Positions 1 to 5,681 of a stretch of 5,681 nucleotides of DNA are shown one piece after another (position 1 is the first letter of the stretch; the number at the start of each line of letters is the position of its first letter). Under the pieces are notes generated by a model, which was not told the DNA's origin, ran no database searches, and saw only the letters and a program-made list of their open reading frames with translations. The position numbers and the translations under genes are program-made. Location: contig CAUQMH010000094.1 of assembly GCA_963519075.1 (NCBI GenBank), positions 1-5,681 of the forward strand, read 5' to 3'. The DNA comes from JABCPE02 sp963519075. Lineage in GTDB: Bacteria; Bacteroidota; Bacteroidia; Flavobacteriales; Weeksellaceae.

Positions 1-237
1 AAGCCTTATGTGAGTTTTGCGGAGAATTATAATGACAAGCTGAAACTAAAATCCTTTTCTAAAGGAGCATCTATCTATATGAATAGCTCTTCTTTCATAA
101 AAGCTCCTCGTGATGGGGTTCTTATCAGCAATGAAGTAGGAGGTTTGGTTGTAATCTATGATACTAATGCTCAGAAATATAAAACCTATGAGCAGCAACC
201 AATCGCTACAGCAGATTCAGACTATGTAGAAGAATAA
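1..237 (+). CDS. C-terminal end of an unidentified protein (partial, 5' end outside the window)
   Basis: Frame 1 is open from the first base to a TAA at 235-237, giving 78 residues. The frame is already open upstream of the GTG at position 10, so that GTG is probably an internal valine and the gene begins outside the window. The visible part is soluble and mixed in character, with a stretch of alternating hydrophobic and glycine residues (around DGVLISNEVGGLVVIYD) that suggests beta strands. It ends in an acidic tail (DSDYVEE). I see no membrane segment and no motif I can assign to a family, so no function is proposed. It converges on the minus-strand acyltransferase gene and is followed 25 bases later by a strong terminator hairpin. 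That placement supports this being the true end of a gene. Confidence 0.75.
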   Translation, partial: KPYVSFAENYNDKLKLKSFSKGASIYMNSSSFIKAPRDGVLISNEVGGLVVIYDTNAQKYKTYEQQPIATADSDYVEE

Positions 238-261
238 TTTTTAAAGATTTTATTTTAAAAT

Positions 262-298
262 AAAAAACTAACCTCCATTTTTAGGAGGTTAGTTTTTT
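262..298. terminator. Bidirectional rho-independent terminator between convergent genes
   Basis: There is a perfect 15-bp inverted repeat: left arm 262-276 (AAAAAACTAACCTCC), right arm 284-298, with a 7-base loop ATTTTTA. The first and last loop bases could also pair. The right side ends in a run of eight T, and the left side begins with six A. The hairpin is therefore followed by a U-tract on either strand. It sits in the 83-base gap between the stop of the plus-strand gene (237) and the stop of the minus-strand acyltransferase (321), where a shared terminator is expected. Confidence 0.93.
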
Positions 299-320
299 TT
301 ATTGCGTTTTATGTTTTTAA

Positions 321-1982
321 TTAGAATTGTAAGTAAATAGGCATTACTTGTTCTGCAGATTTGAAATATCCATAAAGAATCAAAAACAGGAAGAAAACCA
401 AAATATAGACTACCATAGGAATGGTTTTGGTTCTTGCGATTACTTTATCAGCCAGATTATCAGGAACTAAATGTAAAACCATCGCTGCTAAAATCATCCA
501 TACTACGCCTTTATAATTATCATAAAAAGGACCAAATACGCTGATATCAAAGTTGTTAAAGATTTGATAAATCATCGTTTTAGCGATTTCTAAATCTTCA
601 GCTTTGAAGAAAATCCAAGCAAAACATACAAAATGAAAAGTCAAAATACCAGATATGATTTTGTAAATTCGGCTTTGGTTAAAGGCTGCAAAGCTTTTGT
701 CAGTCAGCAGCATCCATATTTTATGAATCCCAAGTCCTACACCATGGATGGCTCCCCAGATGATGAAATTCCAGCTGGCTCCGTGCCAAAATCCTCCCAA
801 AAGCATGGTAGTCAATAGGTTAAAGTTGGCCGCAATTCCACTGGTTTTTCTTGTGATTACTGCAGGAATTATAAAAATCAATAATAAAACTGCAGAAACC
901 ACTGCTGCCCAAAAATTGGATAAGTGGAACAGTTCTACTCCCATGATGAAAGAGCCCACAAGGAATCCTCCTACAAAAATGAAAGAAGCCACTGAGAAAT
1001 TTCTGTTTCCTCCTAATGGAATGTAAAGATAGTCTTTCAGCCATGTAGATAGCGAAATATGCCATCTTCTCCAGAATTCTGTGATGTTTAAACTCTGGTA
1101 TGGCGACATGAAATTAGGAGGTATTTTAAACCCAAGCCAAAGCGCGATACCTATGGCAATCTCACTATAACCACTAAAATCACAATAAATCACCATCGCA
1201 TAGCCATAGACTGCCATTAGGTTTTCTACACCCGTGTGCAGGGCAGGATTATCAAACATATAATCCACCATATTTAGGGTGATGTAGTCTGATATAACGA
1301 GTTTTTTAATCAGCCCCGAAATAATCAAGAAAAACCCTTTTGCGAAGTCGCGTTCCGAAATCACATACGGCTCATTAATCTGTGGAACGAAATCATGCGC
1401 ACGAACGATAGGCCCCATCATCAGTTTTGGGAAAAATGCCAAGAACAAAAGATAATCAGAAAATTTATTCGCAGGCTTAAATTCTCCACGATAAACATCT
1501 ACCGTATAGCTGAGATTTTCAAAAGTATAGAACGAAATCCCTATCGGAAGAATTAGGTTCAAAGGATTGAAATTGGTATCAAATAAAGAATTAGAAATTT
1601 CGATGAAGAAATCTGTGTATTTAAAATAGAAAAGCATTCCGAGATTAAATAAAATACTCAGAACCAGCAGAAATTTTTTCCTGCTTTGGCTTTTTTCTCT
1701 ATAAATAGCATTGGATAAAAAGAAATCCACCACCGCTGAAATCAGCACCAGACCGACAAACCAGCCACTCGCTTTATAGAAAAAATAAAGTGAAAAAATG
1801 CAGAATACATACCTGCGGGCTTTGTGGTGATTTCTTAAAGCAAAGAATAATAAAATAAATAGCGTGAAAAAATACACGAAAAAACCATTGTTAAACAGCA
1901 ACGGGTTTTTACTATCATATAGAAACTGCTGTAGGAAAGCGTTCCAGTCAAATGTTGCAAAAAATTCTTGTAATGGTTTCAT
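321..1982 (-). CDS. MBOAT family membrane-bound O-acyltransferase (AlgI/PatA/DltB-like)
   Basis: This is a polytopic inner-membrane protein of 553 residues that probably passes an acyl (likely acetyl) group across the membrane for O-acylation of an extracytoplasmic glycan. Family signatures are clear. SFYTFENLSYTVDVYRG lies at about 150-166, FPKLMMGPIVR at 184-194, CDFSGYSEIAIG at 267-278, FWRRWHISLSTWLKDYLY at 303-320 followed by IPLGGNR, and GGFWHGASWNFIIWG at 396-410. The last contains the near-invariant MBOAT histidine (His400); His308 is a second conserved histidine. There are more than ten hydrophobic segments. About 60 residues separate LGGNR (to 327) from LTTMLLGGFWHG (from 390) and include two extra hydrophobic stretches, longer than I expect for AlgI relatives. 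The ATG at 1982 directly follows the TAA of the SGNH gene with no gap, so the two are probably translationally coupled. No Shine-Dalgarno sequence is seen. The acyl group and target cannot be read from sequence. Confidence 0.95.
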   Translation of the reverse strand: MKPLQEFFATFDWNAFLQQFLYDSKNPLLFNNGFFVYFFTLFILLFFALRNHHKARRYVFCIFSLYFFYKASGWFVGLVLISAVVDFFLSNAIYREKSQSRKKFLLVLSILFNLGMLFYFKYTDFFIEISNSLFDTNFNPLNLILPIGISFYTFENLSYTVDVYRGEFKPANKFSDYLLFLAFFPKLMMGPIVRAHDFVPQINEPYVISERDFAKGFFLIISGLIKKLVISDYITLNMVDYMFDNPALHTGVENLMAVYGYAMVIYCDFSGYSEIAIGIALWLGFKIPPNFMSPYQSLNITEFWRRWHISLSTWLKDYLYIPLGGNRNFSVASFIFVGGFLVGSFIMGVELFHLSNFWAAVVSAVLLLIFIIPAVITRKTSGIAANFNLLTTMLLGGFWHGASWNFIIWGAIHGVGLGIHKIWMLLTDKSFAAFNQSRIYKIISGILTFHFVCFAWIFFKAEDLEIAKTMIYQIFNNFDISVFGPFYDNYKGVVWMILAAMVLHLVPDNLADKVIARTKTIPMVVYILVFFLFLILYGYFKSAEQVMPIYLQF

Positions 1983-3332
1983 TTATTTTCGTTTGTATTT
2001 TTTGTAGTCTTGGATGATTGCATTGTATATTTTTTCGGCTAAAACCTCTGCGCCTTTTCCATTGGGATGGATGTAGTCTTTATTCGCTAGTGGAGGACTT
2101 TGTGTAGCCCATCTTACAATAGAGTTTTCTCCACCCATGGATTCGAATTGGTTATAAAACGCCATTTTGTTATCAAAAGCAAGTTTCGCTTGAGTTTGTA
2201 TCAGATTAGGAATTCCGATAGCCGTTTTGTATTCTCCACCATATCTAAAAGCCCTGTCAGCGGTACTTACCAGCAAGAAATCAGTTTTAGGAAATGCATT
2301 TCGCATTTTGCTCAGTATAGGCTGCATCATTTTTTCATAGTGAGAATAGTTGGTATCTTTTGGTCTGAATAAAAGGTTTACACCATACTGAAATACAATC
2401 AAATCATAAGGATTGGCTTCCTGAATTGATTTCAAGAATTCTTCATTTATTTTGCTAAGTTCCACACCTGTGATTCCTCGGAATGAAAAATTATCCAAAA
2501 TTATCCCGTTTTCAGATTCAAAACCAATTCCGAATATCGGTAATGAAGATGTTTTAGACCTTATTTTTAGGGTGTTATCAGTATTATCAGCTAATATTTT
2601 TCTATTAACCAAATGATTTCCCTGTAATGTGTGTTCCATTCCATCTATCTCTATTTCAGCACCTTCTGTCTTTCCGTAGAGAATATATTTTTGAATAGGT
2701 AAAGCGCCGTCTGTGAGGGTTCTATCTTGGTAAGTTCCACTTCCTGCACCTCTGAAAGTATGTCCAGAGATGTACATATTTTGCGCTTTAGGAGTCATGA
2801 AATTGGTGCTTTCCCAGCCTGTTCCAGAAATTCTAGCGGTCTGGCGAAACTGCGCTACATTAGAATGCATCGGCAGAAAACCAACTCCCTGCCCACCAAA
2901 CTCCTGTTGTAGAAGTTTTCTCAGCGTTTGGGTGATGAGGTCACCCTCTATCATACTATCTCCAAAGTAGGCGATACGGATTTTGCCTTTTCCAGTGTTT
3001 TTCAGTTTAGTTAATTTTTGAGCTAAAATAGGCAAAGCAACCACGCTGTCTCCTTTATGGAAATTAGTGATAAATTCAGGTTTTTTATACAGCTCAAAAT
3101 CCTCTTGTGCAGCTTCTTTAGCAGGTTTTTCTGCTGTTTTTCCTACGATAGCGGATTTACCACTTGCATTTTGCTCTTCTTCTGATTTTTTAAAAATATC
3201 AGAAACCAAATTTATTTTATCAAAAGCTTCAAACTTCCATCCATATACATATGATAGTATAGATGCTGACAGATAGACCAAAAAACAGGAGGTAACCAAG
3301 ATTACCACCCTGTGAATTCTATTATTATTCAA
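1983..3332 (-). CDS. Membrane-anchored SGNH/GDSL-type hydrolase, probable partner of the MBOAT acyltransferase
   Basis: With the chosen TTG start at 3332 the protein has 449 residues. A short basic N-terminus is followed by one membrane segment (about 9-31, VVILVTSCFLVYLSASIL). A Lys/Glu/Ala-rich linker (about 48-85) leads to a periplasmic SGNH domain. Block I is YFGDSMIEGD with Ser126 as likely nucleophile, FRGITG (about 284-289) resembles the glycine block, FQYGVN (about 314-319) supplies the block III asparagine, and DYIHPNGKG carries Asp419 and His422. About 90 residues between block I and the glycine block (roughly 190-280) look beta-rich, recalling the inserted carbohydrate-binding module of peptidoglycan O-acetylesterase Ape1. 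The frame is open to a TTG at 3389, but that codon overlaps the -33 promoter element, and there is no in-frame ATG before block I. A GTG at 3308 is an alternative start. The protein could be a transferase (PatB-like) or an esterase (Ape1-like); sequence alone does not decide. Confidence 0.9.
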   Translation of the reverse strand: MNNNRIHRVVILVTSCFLVYLSASILSYVYGWKFEAFDKINLVSDIFKKSEEEQNASGKSAIVGKTAEKPAKEAAQEDFELYKKPEFITNFHKGDSVVALPILAQKLTKLKNTGKGKIRIAYFGDSMIEGDLITQTLRKLLQQEFGGQGVGFLPMHSNVAQFRQTARISGTGWESTNFMTPKAQNMYISGHTFRGAGSGTYQDRTLTDGALPIQKYILYGKTEGAEIEIDGMEHTLQGNHLVNRKILADNTDNTLKIRSKTSSLPIFGIGFESENGIILDNFSFRGITGVELSKINEEFLKSIQEANPYDLIVFQYGVNLLFRPKDTNYSHYEKMMQPILSKMRNAFPKTDFLLVSTADRAFRYGGEYKTAIGIPNLIQTQAKLAFDNKMAFYNQFESMGGENSIVRWATQSPPLANKDYIHPNGKGAEVLAEKIYNAIIQDYKKYKRK

Positions 3333-3358
3333 AATATTTTTTTTATTACAACGAAGCG

Positions 3359-3390
3359 CAAATTTATTTATTTTGCATAAACCGAACAAA
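3359..3390 (-). promoter_or_regulatory. Bacteroidetes-type promoter of the SGNH-MBOAT operon
   Basis: Read on the minus strand, TTTG (3390-3387) is followed after 20 bases by TAAATTTG (3366-3359). This matches the Bacteroidetes -33/-7 consensus TTTG...TAnnTTTG with acceptable spacing. Transcription would begin near 3353. That leaves a leader of roughly 20 bases before the TTG at 3332, similar to the brnQ leader. The promoter lies immediately downstream of the glucosaminidase terminator, so the operon has its own transcription start. Confidence 0.7.
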
Positions 3391-3398
3391 TTTTAAAT

Positions 3399-3429
3399 AA
3401 AAAAAGCTGTCTAAATTTTCAGACAGCTT
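3399..3429 (-). terminator. Rho-independent terminator of the glucosaminidase gene
   Basis: There is a perfect 9-bp inverted repeat, AAGCTGTCT (3404-3412) with AGACAGCTT (3421-3429), around an 8-base loop. On the minus strand the stem is followed by seven T (complement of A at 3399-3405) and then further AT-rich sequence. It begins 7 bases after the glucosaminidase stop codon (3436) and ends just before the promoter of the next operon, separating the two units. Confidence 0.88.
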
Positions 3430-3435
3430 GTGTTT

Positions 3436-3906
3436 TTAAGATAAATTAAATTTTTCGATAATCATTTTGACTCTTTTTTTCCATTCTACAGGCTGGGTAG
3501 AATATCCCGCTGTGGCTATGGCTTTTACCCATTCAGTTGTATCTTTGATACCTTTTAAATTTGAGTAGTATTTTTTTCTTGAGAGAATTTGACAGAAAGC
3601 CTCGTAGCTCTCTCTTGTGGAATCAAAACTTTTGTATTTTGATTTTGTTACTGTATTCTTACCTATAATTCCGAAATGGTTGTTGTAAGTTTTAGCTCCT
3701 TTACTTGTCCCGCCGCCTGTCTCTACGAAGGCTACAGCTAGGATAACTCCACTTGGTATTCCGTATTTTTCGGATAACTCTTCTGCTAGCTGCTCATTAG
3801 TTGTGATGTAGTTGTGCTTTTTTTGCTGAGCGTTTGCTGAAACAGAAAATAATGTTAAAACCAAACTCATGATTACTACTTTCAAATAATTAATTTCGTT
3901 TTTCAT
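3436..3906 (-). CDS. Secreted glucosaminidase-domain peptidoglycan hydrolase (GH73/FlgJ-like)
   Basis: The ATG at 3906 gives 156 residues; a TTG at 3927 is in frame but lies inside the -7 box and is rejected. Residues 1-26 form a signal peptide with a hydrophobic core VVIMSLVLTLFSVS and a probable signal peptidase I site SANA|QQ. The rest is one compact glucosaminidase domain (PF01832 type). AVAFVETGGGTSKGAKTYN (57-75) includes the likely catalytic Glu62, followed by NHFGIIGKN (76-84). F..Y.S..ESY-like spacing appears as YKSFDSTRESYEAF (91-104), and AGYSTQ (133-138) matches the family's AGYAT motif. By family knowledge it cleaves the N-acetylglucosamine beta-1,4 bond of peptidoglycan. There is no LysM, SH3 or other wall-binding module, so it is a minimal enzyme. 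It is transcribed alone, between its own promoter and terminator, but next to a probable O-acylation operon in the same orientation. Confidence 0.93.
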   Translation of the reverse strand: MKNEINYLKVVIMSLVLTLFSVSANAQQKKHNYITTNEQLAEELSEKYGIPSGVILAVAFVETGGGTSKGAKTYNNHFGIIGKNTVTKSKYKSFDSTRESYEAFCQILSRKKYYSNLKGIKDTTEWVKAIATAGYSTQPVEWKKRVKMIIEKFNLS

Positions 3907-3924
3907 ATCATTTAAATTTGGTTG

Positions 3925-3932
3925 CAAAATTA
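3925..3932 (-). promoter_or_regulatory. -7 promoter box of the glucosaminidase gene
   Basis: The minus strand reads TAATTTTG (3932-3925), an exact match to TAnnTTTG. Transcription would begin near 3919, leaving only about a dozen bases of leader before the ATG at 3906. No TTG is present at the usual upstream distance; a TTA 20 bases upstream of the box is the closest -33 candidate. The sequence between brnQ and this box shows no convincing terminator, so some read-through from brnQ is possible. Confidence 0.6.
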
Positions 3933-4014
3933 CGCATAAAAATAGAAATGCCTAATTTTTAACAATTTATAACACTGAAAACGGCATATTGTCTTTTATT
4001 TAGTTAAAAAAATG

Positions 4015-5298
4015 TTAAAGTTGTTTATTTTTTTGGATAATAAATAAAACAAACCAAATGAAAAGACAAGGCAGCAACCAAGCCAAGCCGTAAGTCGCCA
4101 AAGGAAGATAGTCATGAATAGGCTGAAAGCTCTCAAAACCAATAGCTATCATAAAATCTGGTATCGCAAATATCCCAGCAACCAGCGTAACTCCTCTGAA
4201 AATGGAAATGGAAGTCCAGCTCTCTGGAACGAAATTAAGCAAAATAAGAGCCATGATGACAGGATAAATCAGCACAAGAACAGGAACCGCAACGGCTACA
4301 ATGTTTTCTACACCTGTCTGCCCTACAAAAACGCCTAAAATACAAGAGAAAACCACTACCAGTTTGTAGACCATTTCAGAATTTCCGAAAATATTTTTCA
4401 TGAAATCTGCCGCTCCCGTAATGATACCGACAGCAGTAGTGAAACAAGCGATGCTGACACTCACACTTAGTAAAGTTTTTCCGATATCGCCCAAAATATG
4501 CCAGCTTACCTTAGAAAGAACCTCCGAACGGGAAATATTATCTGATGGGAAATGAACTTTTAGTACTGCACCTGTATAGATAAACCCTGCATAAATGATG
4601 AACAGCGCCAAACCGCTTATCAATCCTGCATAGATGGTAAGTCTTCTTTTTTGTGAAAAGTCTAGTGAATCATCCATATTTAGAGAAGTGATGATTACCG
4701 CGCCTATGATGATAGAAGCCATTCCGTCAAAGGTCTGATAGCCCTCTAAAAGCCCTAATGAAAAGGGTTTTTCTAAATTTGATTTTGGGATTTCGTTATC
4801 GACAAAGAATACCGCTCCTAAAATGATAGTCAAAATGATTATCAATAGGATAGGAGTGAGATATTCGCCCAAAATGTCTAGTATCTTTCCTCGGTTGAAA
4901 CAAAGATACATCACCAGCGAAAAATAAATAACTCCAAACCACAAAGAAGAAATCTCGATACTGTCCTTTACGGAAAGTTCGTAAGCTACTGATGCTGTGA
5001 TCTTTATAGGAAAAGAAAGACAAATACCGTAAATCAAAATTCCTATAACTAATGCAAATACTGGATGCACCTTTTTCCCGAAATCTATTACCGTTCCCTG
5101 TATTTTTGCCTGTGCAATAATGCCCATAAGAGGAATCAAAACACCAGAAATACCAAATGCAATCGCTACAACATCCCAAGAATCGGCAGCCTTGATGCCC
5201 AAAAGCGGCGGTAAAATGAAATTACCTCCACCAAATATCATAGAAAACATAGCGAAAGAGGTAATTAGGATTTTTTGAATTGACAACTTCTTCTTCAT
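4015..5298 (-). CDS. brnQ: BrnQ-type branched-chain amino acid transport system carrier
   Basis: From the ATG at 5298 the product has 427 residues, close to the usual 430-440 of the LIVCS family (PF05525). These are inner-membrane symporters that import leucine, isoleucine and valine with Na+ or H+. Family hallmarks are FAMFSMIFGGGNFILPPLLG (15-34), GYQTFDGMASIIIGAVII (186-203), ACFTTAVGIITGAADF (284-299) and IYPVIMALILL (344-354). About twelve hydrophobic segments span the whole length, and the protein ends in a short basic tail (QKNKQL). The frame is open to a TTG at 5328, but that codon lies in the -7 promoter box. The ATG at 5298 is preceded by a purine-rich AGAAGAAAA and is the better start. 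The gene appears intact and monocistronic, with a 108-base gap to the glucosaminidase gene in which I see no clear terminator. Substrate preference among branched-chain amino acids cannot be read from sequence. Confidence 0.95.
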   Translation of the reverse strand: MKKKLSIQKILITSFAMFSMIFGGGNFILPPLLGIKAADSWDVVAIAFGISGVLIPLMGIIAQAKIQGTVIDFGKKVHPVFALVIGILIYGICLSFPIKITASVAYELSVKDSIEISSLWFGVIYFSLVMYLCFNRGKILDILGEYLTPILLIIILTIILGAVFFVDNEIPKSNLEKPFSLGLLEGYQTFDGMASIIIGAVIITSLNMDDSLDFSQKRRLTIYAGLISGLALFIIYAGFIYTGAVLKVHFPSDNISRSEVLSKVSWHILGDIGKTLLSVSVSIACFTTAVGIITGAADFMKNIFGNSEMVYKLVVVFSCILGVFVGQTGVENIVAVAVPVLVLIYPVIMALILLNFVPESWTSISIFRGVTLVAGIFAIPDFMIAIGFESFQPIHDYLPLATYGLAWLLPCLFIWFVLFIIQKNKQL

Positions 5299-5325
5299 TT
5301 TTCTTCTTATTTTTAAAGCAAGTGA

Positions 5326-5333
5326 CAAAAATA
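5326..5333 (-). promoter_or_regulatory. -7 promoter box of brnQ
   Basis: The minus strand reads TATTTTTG (5333-5326), matching TAnnTTTG. Transcription from about 5320 would give a leader of roughly 20 bases before the ATG at 5298. No TTG occurs at the expected -33 distance, so the upstream element is weak or an activator is needed. Confidence 0.55.
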
Positions 5334-5354
5334 GTATTTATTTATTAAATATTA

Positions 5355-5369
5355 TTTCATTTTATGAAA
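5355..5369. promoter_or_regulatory. Small palindrome upstream of the brnQ promoter, possible operator
   Basis: TTTCAT (5355-5360) and ATGAAA (5364-5369) form a perfect 6-bp dyad around TTT. It lies 21-36 bases upstream of the brnQ -7 box, a usual place for a regulator site, and brnQ lacks a good -33 box. In DNA this AT-rich a 6-bp dyad can occur by chance, so this is a weak call. Confidence 0.2.
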
Positions 5370-5423
5370 ATTTTGTTAAAAATGTTTTTTGTGCAAAAAT
5401 AAAATAGACAGGCAGGAGCCCAT

Positions 5424-5681
5424 CTATATTATTATGTTTATCAAAGAAAAAATATTATTTAAAAAAATATTAGAAATATAACTCAATAGTATAAACAATA
5501 AAATACTTCCTACATATATAGATTTTAAATGCCATATATACATTTTAGAATATGTATATTTTCTATAATTTATGATAATTTTTTTTGGAGAAAATATGAT
5601 AATTAATATAATAAATAATGGTAATACAATATAAATAAATGATAATAAATATAATTCTGCTTTATTCTTATGGTTTAATAT
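5424..5681 (-). CDS. C-terminal end of an unidentified, extremely AT-rich membrane protein (partial)
   Basis: Reading the minus strand from the window edge (first codon ATA at 5681-5679), 85 codons are open before a TAG at 5426-5424. No plausible start is visible because the gene continues beyond the edge. The peptide has membrane-protein character: a hydrophobic run FIYIVLPLFIILIIIF, a basic patch (SPKKIIINYRKYTYSK), then a second hydrophobic run VGSILLFILLSYI and a hydrophobic end. G+C is about 14% (36 of 258 bases by my count), far below brnQ (37-43% in two lines I counted). Such composition is common in polysaccharide-cluster, transport or immunity genes acquired by transfer. No motif identifies the family. 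A stop-free frame of this length is unlikely by chance at this AT content, but a decayed gene remains possible. Confidence 0.6.
   Translation of the reverse strand: MLNHKNKAELYLLSFIYIVLPLFIILIIIFSPKKIIINYRKYTYSKMYIWHLKSIYVGSILLFILLSYISNIFLNNIFSLINIII

Noticed and set aside
748..1065. Open frames on both strands within the MBOAT gene
   Set aside because: They overlap a gene with unmistakable family motifs, and their translations show no motif or membrane or secretion signal of their own.
2100..3276. Several plus-strand frames of 60-90 codons opposite the SGNH gene
   Set aside because: They lie antisense to a well-supported gene, are low in coding character and have no recognisable domain.
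3907..4014. Possible terminator after brnQ
   Set aside because: Only a 5-bp pairing (ACAAT with ATTGT) around a long loop can be formed, with no proper stem followed by a T-run.
4796..5179. 127-codon minus-strand frame within brnQ
   Set aside because: It is a shifted-frame shadow of brnQ; its composition, rich in Cys, Phe, Tyr and Ser, is typical of an out-of-frame membrane protein.
5411..5420. GGC-AGGA-GCC hairpin after the AT-rich gene as a terminator
   Set aside because: The stem is only 3 bp; the following T-rich stretch alone does not make a convincing terminator.
1..5681. CRISPR array, tRNA, rRNA, insertion sequence or long direct repeats
   Set aside because: I read the gaps on both strands and found no repeat-spacer pattern, no cloverleaf-like sequence, no transposase fragment and no terminal inverted repeats.

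Overview
The window looks like chromosomal DNA of a flavobacterium, most like the Chryseobacterium/Weeksellaceae group. This is inferred from Bacteroidetes-type promoters (TAnnTTTG -7 boxes), start codons without Shine-Dalgarno sequences, AT-rich DNA and the character of the proteins. The genus is not proven.

Layout from left to right. Bases 1-237 hold the 3' end of a plus-strand gene I cannot identify. It meets a block of minus-strand genes at a strong hairpin (262-298) that can terminate transcription from both sides. Next, on the minus strand, is a two-gene operon transcribed from about 3353 down to 321. Its first gene encodes a membrane-anchored SGNH/GDSL-type hydrolase (1983-3332). Its second encodes a 553-residue MBOAT-family O-acyltransferase (321-1982), whose ATG directly follows the stop of the first. 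Upstream lies a separately transcribed gene for a secreted GH73-type glucosaminidase (3436-3906), with its own promoter and terminator. Upstream of that is brnQ (4015-5298), a branched-chain amino acid carrier, again with its own -7 box. The right edge (5424-5681) carries an 85-codon open frame, cut by the window, for the C-terminus of a membrane protein. It has no start codon in view and is only about 14% G+C.

How the genes may work together: an MBOAT protein plus an SGNH protein is the architecture of PatA/PatB-type and AlgI/AlgJ-type O-acetylation systems. The MBOAT moves an acetyl group across the inner membrane and the SGNH enzyme transfers it to, or removes it from, a glycan. The adjacent gene is a probable peptidoglycan glucosaminidase, so peptidoglycan is an attractive but unproven target. 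brnQ appears to be an unrelated housekeeping neighbour.

Most of the window is ordinary. The points worth a second look are the insert within the SGNH domain, an extra hydrophobic insert in the MBOAT protein, promoter elements that correct the start codons of three genes, and the extremely AT-rich gene at the right edge.
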